Part shown: piece after piece, positions 1-5,823 of the stretch
How the letters are laid out: each line of letters opens with the position of its first letter
How positions within the stretch are numbered: the first letter of the stretch is position 1
Source: Thermoplasmata archaeon
GTDB taxonomy: Archaea > Thermoplasmatota > Thermoplasmata > Lutacidiplasmatales > UBA184
DNA length: 6,382 bases
Assembly (NCBI GenBank): GCA_021828715.1
Contig: JAJZDF010000037.1
Location: 1-6,382 of the forward strand
Direction: 5' to 3'
The notes under the pieces: generated by a model
What the model was told of the DNA's origin: nothing
Seen by the model: the letters and a program-made list of their open reading frames with translations, nothing else
The model's database searches: none
Translations under genes and position numbers: made by a program

Positions 1-609
1 CAGGTCGGTGTCGGGGTCCCGCTCGAAGAGCGGCAGGGCGTCGACAAACGACGTGCCGACGACCGGGTCGCCGCCCAGGCCCATGCAGGTCGATTGCCCC
101 AGGCCATGCTCCTTGATGCCGTTCACAATCTCGTACGTCAGCGTTCCGCTGCGGGAGATGACGCCGACCCGTCCCGGCCGGAAGACGACGTTCGGCGTGA
201 TCCCGACCTTCGCCGCGCCCGGCGACGCGATCCCGGGGCAGTTCGGCCCGATGATGCGGGCGCCCCGGCTCCGAGCGTAGTGGTACATCACGAGCATGTC
301 GTGGAAGGGGATGTGCTCGGTGACCACCACCGCAAGTCGGATCCCGGCGTCGACCGACTCGAGGAGCGCGTCCTTGGCGAACGGGGCCGGGACGAAGATG
401 CAGGAGGCGTTCGCGCCGGTCCGCTCGACGGCGTCGCGCACCGAGTCGAAGACCGGGGTTTCCTCGACCGTCGTGCCCCCCTTTCCCGGCGTCACGCCGG
501 CGACGACCGCGGTGCCGAACAACTTCATCTGTCGGGTGTGGACCGTGCCCTGGTGGCCGGTGATCCCTTGGACCACGACCTTCGTCCCGGCGTCGACGAG
601 GACGCTCAT
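1..609 (-). CDS. sucD: Succinyl-CoA synthetase (ADP-forming), alpha subunit, 3' part cut by window edge
   Basis: The N-terminal 203 residues of the alpha subunit are visible; the family is usually about 290 residues. With SucC it interconverts succinyl-CoA and succinate with substrate-level ATP formation in the TCA cycle, in the cytoplasm. Seen in the sequence: a CoA-binding Rossmann start with [12 protein letters not shown] (residues 14-25), VTPGKGG (39-45), FVPAPF (72-77), IGPNCPG (120-126), SRSGTLTYE (152-160) and GLGGDP (177-182), all in the order of the E. coli protein. The phosphorylated histidine, near residue 246 in E. coli SucD, lies outside the window, so catalytic competence cannot be checked. 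The ATG start overlaps the sucC stop codon by four bases (ATGA read on the minus strand), which indicates translational coupling within one operon. The frame is open throughout with no sign of damage. Confidence 0.97.
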   Translation of the reverse strand, partial: MSVLVDAGTKVVVQGITGHQGTVHTRQMKLFGTAVVAGVTPGKGGTTVEETPVFDSVRDAVERTGANASCIFVPAPFAKDALLESVDAGIRLAVVVTEHIPFHDMLVMYHYARSRGARIIGPNCPGIASPGAAKVGITPNVVFRPGRVGVISRSGTLTYEIVNGIKEHGLGQSTCMGLGGDPVVGTSFVDALPLFERDPDTDL

Positions 610-1739
610 GCCGGCCCTCCCGCCGCGGCGACCGCCGCCTTGGCCGACTCCCGGAGCTGCGGGATCGAGGTGATCCCGGCCGCGCGGAGGATCTCGATCC
701 CCTCGACCTCGTTGTTCCCCCGGATGCGGGCGACGAGCGGGAACCGGTCGGCCTCCGGGACCTGGCGCATGGCCTCCACGAGCCCCTGGGCGACGGTATC
801 GCATCGCGTGACGCCGCCGAAGATGTTCAGGAACACGGCCCGCGGCTTGGCCAGGGCCATGAGGAGGAACGCCTCGGTGACCTTCTTCGGATCGTCCGTC
901 CCCCCGAGGTCGAGAAAGACCCCCGGCCGGCCCCCGTACTCCGATAGGACGTCCAGCGTCGCCATCGTAAGCCCGGCGCCGTTCGCAATGACCCCGATGT
1001 TGCCGTCCAACTGGACGAAGGCGATGTCCTTCTCCCGCGCGATCTCCTCGAGCGGGGTCCGGTCGTCGAGGATCGCTGCGTACTCCGGATGGCGGAAGGT
1101 GGCATCGTCCTCGATGATCACCTTCGCGTCGAGGGCGACCAGCCCCTCTCCGACGAGCGCGAGCGGGTTGATCTCGACGAGCTCGCTGTCCTCGGCGTTG
1201 AAGGTGGTCCACAGCGCGTCCAGCAGACGGTCGAGGGAGCGTGCCGCCGCCCCCGAGAGCCCGAGGACACGGGCCGCCCGACGCTTCTGGTAGCCCGTGA
1301 GGCCGGGGAACGGATCGATCGGCTGGCGGTCGATGCGTTCGTCAGCCACCGACTCGATCTCGACCCCGCCTTCGGCCGAAGCGATCAGGACCGGGGTCCG
1401 CAGGGCGCGGTCCAAGGTCAGGGCGAGGTACATCTCCCGCGAGAGCGCGAGCTTCTCCTCCAACAGGAGCTCCTTCACTTTCTCCCCCTTGAACTCGAGC
1501 CCGAGGATCGAACTCGCTGCGGCGCGCGCCTCCGCCGGAGTGGAGGCGAACTTCACGGCCCCGCCCTTTCCTCGCCCTCCGGCAAGGACCTGGGCCTTGA
1601 CGACGCAGGGGAGCGGCACGCTGCCGTCCCGAGTCAGACGCTCGGCCTCGTCCGCCGAGCGGGCGACATGGCCCTTCGGGAGGGGGACCCCGTACTTTCG
1701 GAACAGTTCCTTTCCGCGCCACTCCGCCAGCTTGACCAT
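606..1739 (-). CDS. sucC: Succinyl-CoA synthetase (ADP-forming), beta subunit
   Basis: This 377-residue ATP-grasp protein binds the nucleotide and succinate and partners SucD; bacterial SucC is about 388 residues. Seen: the ATP-grasp lysine and glycine-rich loop [15 protein letters not shown] (46-60), EINP (189-192) and ALDAK (202-206) supplying the usual Mg ligands Asn191 and Asp204, LDGNIG (244-249), [10 protein letters not shown] (254-263) and [10 protein letters not shown] (305-314) of the CoA-ligase-like C-terminal domain. I chose the ATG at 1739 because [13 protein letters not shown] matches the usual family N-terminus and a GAGGT sits four bases upstream. An in-frame ATG at 1844 would add 35 proline- and arginine-rich residues with no family counterpart. 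Nucleotide preference (ADP versus GDP) cannot be decided by eye. It is the first gene of the sucCD operon and diverges from the ZIP gene. Confidence 0.97.
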   Translation of the reverse strand: MVKLAEWRGKELFRKYGVPLPKGHVARSADEAERLTRDGSVPLPCVVKAQVLAGGRGKGGAVKFASTPAEARAAASSILGLEFKGEKVKELLLEEKLALSREMYLALTLDRALRTPVLIASAEGGVEIESVADERIDRQPIDPFPGLTGYQKRRAARVLGLSGAAARSLDRLLDALWTTFNAEDSELVEINPLALVGEGLVALDAKVIIEDDATFRHPEYAAILDDRTPLEEIAREKDIAFVQLDGNIGVIANGAGLTMATLDVLSEYGGRPGVFLDLGGTDDPKKVTEAFLLMALAKPRAVFLNIFGGVTRCDTVAQGLVEAMRQVPEADRFPLVARIRGNNEVEGIEILRAAGITSIPQLRESAKAAVAAAGGPA

Positions 1740-1743
1740 GGGT

Positions 1744-1776
1744 ACCTCGGTTCGCCGAGGTCGGCCGTCACTTAAG
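1744..1776 (-). promoter_or_regulatory. Probable sucC promoter (weak TATA) and ribosome binding site
   Basis: On the minus strand a short A/T core, CTTAAG (1771-1776), lies about 34 bases before the sucC ATG in an otherwise very GC-rich stretch. That suits an archaeal TATA box giving a leader of roughly ten bases. GAGGT (1744-1748) ends four bases before the ATG and could act as a Shine-Dalgarno site. The same CTTAAG core occurs at a well-spaced position before the HAD gene, which supports its use as a TATA variant here. No better candidate is visible. Confidence 0.45.
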
Positions 1777-1834
1777 GGCGACGGGGGCGGGCCGGCGACG
1801 ACCCCCGGGGCCCGTACGGCCCTCGGGAGCGGTA

Positions 1835-1857
1835 CACCGTTCACATTGTGAACCGTG
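1835..1857. promoter_or_regulatory. 23-bp imperfect palindrome, candidate operator
   Basis: The two 10-base arms, CACCGTTCAC and GTGAACCGTG, flank an ATT spacer and pair at nine of ten positions. The inner GTTCAC/GTGAAC is perfect. The dyad ends about 29 bases upstream of the ZIP TATA box and lies about 95 bases upstream of sucC, so it could bind a dimeric regulator acting on the ZIP gene, on sucCD, or on both. It is more A/T-rich than its surroundings. No regulator can be assigned from sequence alone. Confidence 0.5.
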
Positions 1858-1863
1858 CAGCGG

Positions 1864-1878
1864 CGACATTCACTGTCG
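1864..1878. promoter_or_regulatory. Second short dyad upstream of the ZIP TATA box
   Basis: CGACA and TGTCG form perfect five-base arms around TTCAC, ending eight bases before the TATA box and so touching the region where the B recognition element would lie. Binding here would be expected to affect TBP/TFB recruitment. The arms are short and chance occurrence is possible. Its TTCAC spacer also occurs in the larger palindrome 20 bases upstream. Confidence 0.3.
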
Positions 1879-1885
1879 GAACGGC

Positions 1886-1892
1886 TTTATAA
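1886..1892 (+). promoter_or_regulatory. Archaeal TATA box of the ZIP transporter gene
   Basis: TTTATAA is the clearest A/T island in the 180-base divergent region. Its centre (1889) is 31 bases before the GTG start at 1920, so initiation about 25 bases downstream would give a leader of only a few bases. This is typical archaeal spacing and also supports the chosen start codon. Confidence 0.75.
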
Positions 1893-1908
1893 CCCGGGGA
1901 CCCGGGGA
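1893..1908 (+). repeat. Tandem 8-bp repeat between TATA box and start codon
   Basis: Two direct copies of CCCGGGGA follow the TATA box immediately and end about 11 bases before the GTG start, covering the expected transcription start. A protein bound here would block the polymerase. The core GGGACCCGG (1897-1905) also occurs in the palindrome at 2705-2717 ahead of the HTH gene. In DNA this GC-rich the match may be chance. Confidence 0.4.
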
Positions 1909-1919
1909 CCGTACCCGCC

Positions 1920-2693
1920 GTGACCGACTTTCCGCTGTTCCTCGGACTGACCACGGCGATGGGACTGTCCATCTTCCTTGCCCTGCCGCTGGTCTACAGT
2001 GCCCGCGCCCAGGGTCGGTGGGGCGTGGGGCTGAACGCCGCCGCGATCGGCATCCTCATGTTCCTTCTGGCCGACGTCTTTTCCGACGCCTCCCACATCA
2101 TCTACCCCGCCGGCTACGTGGCGAATGCGGGGTATGCCGCGGCGTTTGCGATCGCGTTCGCGGCGGCCTTCCTCGGCCTGCTTGCCGTCGACTCGTGGCC
2201 GCGCCGGGCCGGTCCCGAGCGCCCGGGAACGGGCCCGCTCCGGATGGCCACGATCGTCGCCGTCGGCATCGGCCTCCAGAACCTGACGGAGGGCCTCGTA
2301 TTCGGCGTGAATTGGACGCTCGGCAACGTCGGGATCCTCGCGGTCGTTTTCGTGGGATTCGTCCTCCAGAACATCAGCGAGGGCTTCCCGATCGTGGCCC
2401 CCTTCCTGGGCGCTCCGGAGGCCCGGAAGGCCGACCGGCTGATCGGCCTCTACCTCCTGGCCGGCGTCCCGACGATCGTCGGCGGGCTGCTCGGATTCGT
2501 CTGGAGCAGCGACCTCTTCCTGGTGATCTTCGACGCCGCCGCGGTTGGCGCCATCGCCTACATCATGCTGCCGATGCTCCGCGGCGCCTTCCGGCCCCTC
2601 GAGACCCGGGCCGCCTCCGTTCGGCGAGATCGGATCGTCTACGCCGGAGTTCTCGTCGGCTTCCTCATCGGCTTCCTCGTGAACGCGCTCTAG
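1920..2693 (+). CDS. ZIP-family divalent metal transporter with Gln in both metal motifs
   Basis: This 257-residue membrane protein has about eight hydrophobic segments (roughly 4-27, 36-56, 71-90, 109-132, 137-163, 173-195, 199-220, 238-257), as in ZIP transporters, which move Zn, Fe, Mn or similar ions into the cytoplasm. The signature helices are present: GLQNLTEGLVFG (118-129) in segment 4 and LQNISEGFPI (149-158) in segment 5. Most ZIPs have HNxPEG in segment 4; here both motifs read QNxxEG, so the first His is Gln120. A glutamate that often follows in segment 6 (GLAEPxG in ZupT) appears as GVPTIVGG (182-189), with Thr185 at that place. The metal site is therefore altered and the substrate cannot be predicted. 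The GTG start is supported by TATA spacing. The HTH/ferritin-like gene follows 103 bases later with no visible promoter of its own. Confidence 0.88.
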   Translation: MTDFPLFLGLTTAMGLSIFLALPLVYSARAQGRWGVGLNAAAIGILMFLLADVFSDASHIIYPAGYVANAGYAAAFAIAFAAAFLGLLAVDSWPRRAGPERPGTGPLRMATIVAVGIGLQNLTEGLVFGVNWTLGNVGILAVVFVGFVLQNISEGFPIVAPFLGAPEARKADRLIGLYLLAGVPTIVGGLLGFVWSSDLFLVIFDAAAVGAIAYIMLPMLRGAFRPLETRAASVRRDRIVYAGVLVGFLIGFLVNAL

Positions 2694-2704
2694 GGGCCTC
2701 CATG

Positions 2705-2717
2705 ACCGGGACCCGGT
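2705..2717. promoter_or_regulatory. 13-bp perfect palindrome between ZIP and HTH genes
   Basis: ACCGGG and CCCGGT flank a single A, starting 11 bases after the ZIP stop codon. It could be an operator of the downstream HTH protein or a small RNA hairpin between two cotranscribed genes. No U-tract follows, so there is no sign of a terminator. It shares GGGACCCGG with the repeat near the ZIP start. Confidence 0.35.
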
Positions 2718-2784
2718 GGCAGGGCGATCGCCGCCACGAACCCCGCGCGCCGTCCCCACGAGGGGTCGGTCCGCGGGATCGGCC

Positions 2785-2790
2785 GGGGAG
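2785..2790 (+). promoter_or_regulatory. Shine-Dalgarno site deciding the start of the HTH/ferritin-like gene
   Basis: GGGGAG lies six bases before the GTG at 2797. No comparable site precedes the in-frame GTG at 2716, which would add 27 arginine- and proline-rich residues. This favours the 2797 start and fits a downstream gene in a polycistronic message. Confidence 0.55.
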
Positions 2791-2796
2791 CCCGCC

Positions 2797-3582
2797 GTGA
2801 CCGGCTCGACCCCATCGCCGGTCGCGTGGGTCCGGGTGATGCAGGCGCTCGTCGCCCGGGAGCTGGTGGAGTCGTTCGGGCTCCCGGAACGACGGACGGC
2901 CGAGCTCCTCGGCATCGTTCCCTCCGCCGTCTCGCAATATCTGTCGGGGAAGCGGCTCGGCCGGCCGCTTTCCCGCCCCTTGCAGGACCCGACGGCCCGG
3001 GCCCTGGCCCGCCGCACGGCCCAGGAGATGCTCGAGGGATCGGTCGGTCCCCGGCGCATCCTCGAGGCTGCCGCCACCCTTGCCGAGAGCGGCGGAGCCC
3101 GCCGGGGACCGTCGGCGTCGTCCGCCGCACTTCCCCGCCCGGGTCGCGCCGTCCCCCGCTGGTTCCGGCGGCGGGTCGCCGGCGAGCAGGATGCGGTCAC
3201 GGAGTGCATGCGGCTCGCCCGACGCTCCCGGGACGAGATGACCCGGGCCGTCTTCCGTCAGATCGCCTCCGATAGTCTGCGGCACGCAGAGATCGTCGCC
3301 TCGTTGGCCTCCTACCTTGACCGGGGCATCACGGCGGTGCGTCCGACCGGCGTGAGCCGCGCCGACATCGATGGTCTCCTCCGACGCGAGCGGGCGGCCG
3401 AGGCGTCCGACGGGGGCGATCCGGCCCCCGAGCTCGGCGGAGTGCTTCGGATCCTGTGGGAGAGCATGGAGGCGGACGAGCGGAAGCACGAGCTCTTGCT
3501 CTCCGCCTTGCGCGCTGCGACGCCGTCGGGGTACCAGCATCCCCGCCGGACGCGCCCCGGATCAGCGCGATGCCCGCCGTGA
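2797..3582 (+). CDS. HTH transcriptional regulator fused to a probable ferritin-like domain
   Basis: 261 residues. The N-terminus (about 9-53) matches an archaeal HTH regulator pattern: W11, then ELVESFGLPERRTAELLGI and VPSAVSQYLSGKR (41-53), with the usual recognition helix. Residues 56-126 form a linker rich in Arg, Pro and Ala. The C-terminal part (about 127-240) looks helical with ferritin/rubrerythrin-type spacing: E130 and E136 in one helix, FRQIASDSLRHAEIV (153-167) with H163 in the next, and MEADERKHELLL (224-235) with an intact ExxH (E228, H231) in the last. The first ExxH equivalent has Ser160 instead of Glu, so a full di-metal site is uncertain. A metal- or redox-sensing regulator of the upstream ZIP gene is an inference. 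An earlier GTG at 2716 is an alternative start. The 3' end overlaps coaBC by 21 bases tail to tail. Confidence 0.8.
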   Translation: MTGSTPSPVAWVRVMQALVARELVESFGLPERRTAELLGIVPSAVSQYLSGKRLGRPLSRPLQDPTARALARRTAQEMLEGSVGPRRILEAAATLAESGGARRGPSASSAALPRPGRAVPRWFRRRVAGEQDAVTECMRLARRSRDEMTRAVFRQIASDSLRHAEIVASLASYLDRGITAVRPTGVSRADIDGLLRRERAAEASDGGDPAPELGGVLRILWESMEADERKHELLLSALRAATPSGYQHPRRTRPGSARCPP

Positions 3583-4875
3583 CGGTCGGCGGCCGCGCCG
3601 GTGGGTGAGGCGCTCGGTGGCAGAGAGAGTCGACGGCCGGTCGGCGATCTCCCGTCCGAGATCGTCTAGGAGCTTCCCGGCGAAGTCGCTCTTGGGCCCC
3701 CGGATCCAATGGCGCTCGCCCGGACGGGGGAGGACCAGGGAGTCGGTAGTGGCGCTCCCCATCGTCCGCGCGTCGTTGGCCACGACCCAATCCGCCCCGG
3801 TCTCGGTTCGAAGGCGTTCCGCCTTCTCCTCCAGTTCTGCGGGGGTCCGGCCGGCGTCGAGCTTGAATGCGACCAGGCGGGTCGGGGGGGGCGCCAGCCG
3901 CCGAAGCTCGGGCAGGAGCTTGACCGTGGGACGGAGCTCGAGGGTCGGGGTCGGGGACGCCCGGGAATCGATCTTCCCGGGGGTCGGCTGGACGGTGAAG
4001 TCGGAGAGCGCTGCGGGGACGAGGACCGCGGCGGCGCCCCGGAGGGTCGCGCGTCGCTGCCGGGCAAGCTCCCGTAGATCGGAGACGCTGCGCCAGGGAA
4101 AGGTCCGGAGCCACCCCGGGACGGGAACCTGCAGCGCGCCGGTCCACAGCTCCACCTCCGCCCCGCGATAGTGGGCCTGGGTCGCCAGCGCCACGGCCGA
4201 CGCGCCCGAGCTCTCGTTCGTGATCGACCGCACCGCGTCGATCGACTCCCGGGCCGCTCCGCCGATGACGACGACCGTGCGGCCCCGCCAGGGCCCGTCC
4301 GCCAGTCGGTGAAGGACGGCGGCGGATATCTCCTCGGGCCCGGCGATCTTCGCCTCCCCTTCGACGGAGGCCCCGGAGACGATCCCGACCCCCCATCTCC
4401 GGAGCCGCTCGAGGTTCTCCCGCAGCGCCGGGTTTTCCGCCATCTGCGCGTGCATCGCGGGCGCCACCAGGATCGGCACACCGCCCCCGAGCGCCACCGA
4501 AGCGCACGACGTCACCGGCGTGTCGTCGATCCCGAGGGCGATCTTGGAGAGCGTGTTGGCCGTCGCCGGGGCGATCAGGAAGAGGTCGGCCCTGCCCTCC
4601 CCCGGGCCGAGGAGGCGCACATGCTCCACGTCGCCGGTCAGTTGGGTGATCGGAATCCGACCCGTAGCGAACTGCACCGCCTCGGCGGTGATGATACGGG
4701 TCGCCTCGGGGCTCAGGACCGCGTCCACGTCGGCTCCGTGGCGGAGGAGCTCCCGGACGATCTTCGGCACCTCCACGGCCGCGATGGAACCGGAGATGCC
4801 GACCAAGATATGCTTGCCCTCGAGCAACTGGGTGGTGCGACCTCGGATCACTCGGCTCGGGTGCATGGGCGGCAT
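3562..4875 (-). CDS. coaBC: Bifunctional phosphopantothenoylcysteine decarboxylase / phosphopantothenate-cysteine ligase
   Basis: This 437-residue cytoplasmic enzyme joins cysteine to 4'-phosphopantothenate and decarboxylates the product to 4'-phosphopantetheine in CoA synthesis. The CoaC flavoprotein domain (about 20-190) shows GISGSIAAVEVPK (26-38), the probable catalytic His85 in VEHVRL, APATANT (102-108) and PAMHAQM (139-145). The bacterial CGD-type cysteine motif is absent; EGEAKIAGPEEI (172-183) occupies the place, which I believe is usual in archaea. The CoaB domain (about 197-415) shows VIGGAARESIDAVRSITNESSG (starting 203) with Asn220, AALSDFTV (288-295), GKID (300-303), PTVKLLPEL (316-324), AFKLDAG (336-342) and ADWVVANDA (361-369). 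The tail from 420 is arginine-rich and looks non-conserved. The ATG at 4875 is preferred because a TATA element lies 24 bases upstream; the ATG at 4866 is an alternative. Confidence 0.96.
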   Translation of the reverse strand: MPPMHPSRVIRGRTTQLLEGKHILVGISGSIAAVEVPKIVRELLRHGADVDAVLSPEATRIITAEAVQFATGRIPITQLTGDVEHVRLLGPGEGRADLFLIAPATANTLSKIALGIDDTPVTSCASVALGGGVPILVAPAMHAQMAENPALRENLERLRRWGVGIVSGASVEGEAKIAGPEEISAAVLHRLADGPWRGRTVVVIGGAARESIDAVRSITNESSGASAVALATQAHYRGAEVELWTGALQVPVPGWLRTFPWRSVSDLRELARQRRATLRGAAAVLVPAALSDFTVQPTPGKIDSRASPTPTLELRPTVKLLPELRRLAPPPTRLVAFKLDAGRTPAELEEKAERLRTETGADWVVANDARTMGSATTDSLVLPRPGERHWIRGPKSDFAGKLLDDLGREIADRPSTLSATERLTHRRGRRPSRRASR

Positions 4876-4893
4876 CCCGTCCCACGGCCCGCT

Positions 4894-4904
4894 CCCTAAT
4901 AGGG
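4894..4904 (-). promoter_or_regulatory. coaBC promoter TATA element (leaderless)
   Basis: Read on the minus strand the element is CCCTATTAGGG, an A/T core in GC-rich surroundings. Its centre (4899) is 24 bases from the coaBC ATG at 4875, the usual TATA-to-start-site distance in archaea. Transcription would therefore begin at or next to the start codon. No Shine-Dalgarno site precedes the gene, in keeping with a leaderless message. Confidence 0.65.
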
Positions 4905-4922
4905 CCCCCGGGCCCCGTCAGC

Positions 4923-4932
4923 GCCTTAAGGC
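4923..4932 (+). promoter_or_regulatory. HAD-gene promoter TATA element (leaderless)
   Basis: The palindrome GCCTTAAGGC has its centre 26-27 bases before the ATG at 4954, placing initiation at the start codon. It lies back to back with the coaBC element, so the 78-base gap holds two divergent leaderless promoters whose cores are only 18 bases apart. Confidence 0.6.
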
Positions 4933-4953
4933 AGCCGGGGAGATGAGCCGGCG

Positions 4954-5823
4954 ATGCCGACGCGGTCGCGCCTCCCCCCCTCCCGCACCGCCCTCCCCGA
5001 GGCTCCGCCCCCGCTCGTCGACCTTCCCCTGCCCGTAGTCGGTCCGACCGCACCGGGGGAGGACGACCCCCCGGCGGTGCGACCTCCCCGCCCCCCGGTC
5101 GCGCCGCGGCAGGTCGAACGGGGGGTGGTGGTGTTCGACCTCGACGGGACCATCCTCGACGATATGGGGCTGGTCAGCGTCGTGGCCGGCGACGTTCTTG
5201 AGAAGGCGGTGGGCACCCCGAGCGCCGAGGGGAGGATCCACTACCTCGCAACCACCGGGATGCCGTTCGAGGCCCAGCTCGCCCAGCTGTACCCAGATAT
5301 TCCGCCCGCCCGCCGGCAGGCAATCGCGCGCACCTTCCACCAGCGCAAGGTCGCCGAGGCGTACGCCCGGGCCAAGCCGTTCCCCGAGGTGCCAAAACTG
5401 CTGAAGCGGCTGGCCCACGACCGCTGGACGCTGGTCGTCTCTACCGGAGCGGAAGGCGAGATGGCCGACCTTTTGCTCGAGCGGGAGGGCCTTCGATTCT
5501 GGTTCGAGGAGGTCCTGGGCTCGGCGGACGGCACCAAACGGGAACACCTGACCGAGTACCGGAGGCGGTTTCCCGATGTGCCGATGTTCTTGGTCGGGGA
5601 CTCGCGCTTCGATATGGAGGCCGCGGCTTCGGTCGCTGGGGTCGTGGCGATCGGACGTGCCTCCCGCGTTCCCGGCTGGACCCTCACCCCGAAGGACCTG
5701 CGACAGTGGGGAGCCGCGTGGGCTGGCTACGCGCTGGGCGAGCTCCCGGAGGCGCTCGAGGAGCTCGGACGGCCGCCCCCGGTCCGGCGGCGCGGAGCGC
5801 CGGCCCGCGGTCGGCGCGGGTAG
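4954..5823 (+). CDS. HAD-superfamily hydrolase, phosphoglycolate-phosphatase-like, with Pro-rich N-terminal extension
   Basis: This 289-residue protein has all four HAD motifs: motif I VVFDLDGTILDD (59-70; nucleophile Asp62 and general acid Asp64), motif II VVSTGAEGEM (161-170; Ser163 or Thr164), motif III lysine in GTKREHL (Lys195), and motif IV LVGDSRFDMEAA (213-224; Asp216 and Asp220). A helical cap lies between motifs I and II (about 75-145), typical of subfamily I phosphatases acting on small phosphate esters. The substrate cannot be named. The first 56 residues are rich in Pro, Arg and Leu and are not part of a HAD fold. If the real start is one of the GTG codons near 5125, this extension would vanish, but the TATA element 26 bases before 4954 favours the long form. 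The stop codon directly abuts the 3' end of the opposing tRNA gene. Confidence 0.88.
   Translation: MPTRSRLPPSRTALPEAPPPLVDLPLPVVGPTAPGEDDPPAVRPPRPPVAPRQVERGVVVFDLDGTILDDMGLVSVVAGDVLEKAVGTPSAEGRIHYLATTGMPFEAQLAQLYPDIPPARRQAIARTFHQRKVAEAYARAKPFPEVPKLLKRLAHDRWTLVVSTGAEGEMADLLLEREGLRFWFEEVLGSADGTKREHLTEYRRRFPDVPMFLVGDSRFDMEAAASVAGVVAIGRASRVPGWTLTPKDLRQWGAAWAGYALGELPEALEELGRPPPVRRRGAPARGRRG

Noticed and set aside
94..1293. 399-residue plus-strand open frame opposite sucCD
   Set aside because: It is the antisense shadow of two well-recognised genes in GC-rich DNA. Its composition is Arg/Ala/Pro-rich with no domain motifs.
1740..1844. Upstream ATG at 1844 extending sucC by 35 residues
   Set aside because: The added residues are Pro/Arg-rich with no family counterpart and would cover the probable promoter. 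The ATG at 1739 matches the family N-terminus and has a ribosome binding site.
1887..3209. 440-residue minus-strand open frame opposite the ZIP and HTH genes
   Set aside because: Its translation is low-complexity Arg/Gly/Asp-rich, and it is antisense to two proteins with recognisable motifs and to the ZIP promoter region.
3329..5053. 574-residue minus-strand open frame in another frame of coaBC
   Set aside because: It lies on the coaBC strand in a different frame and also crosses the divergent promoters. CoaBC motifs are only in the 3562-4875 frame.
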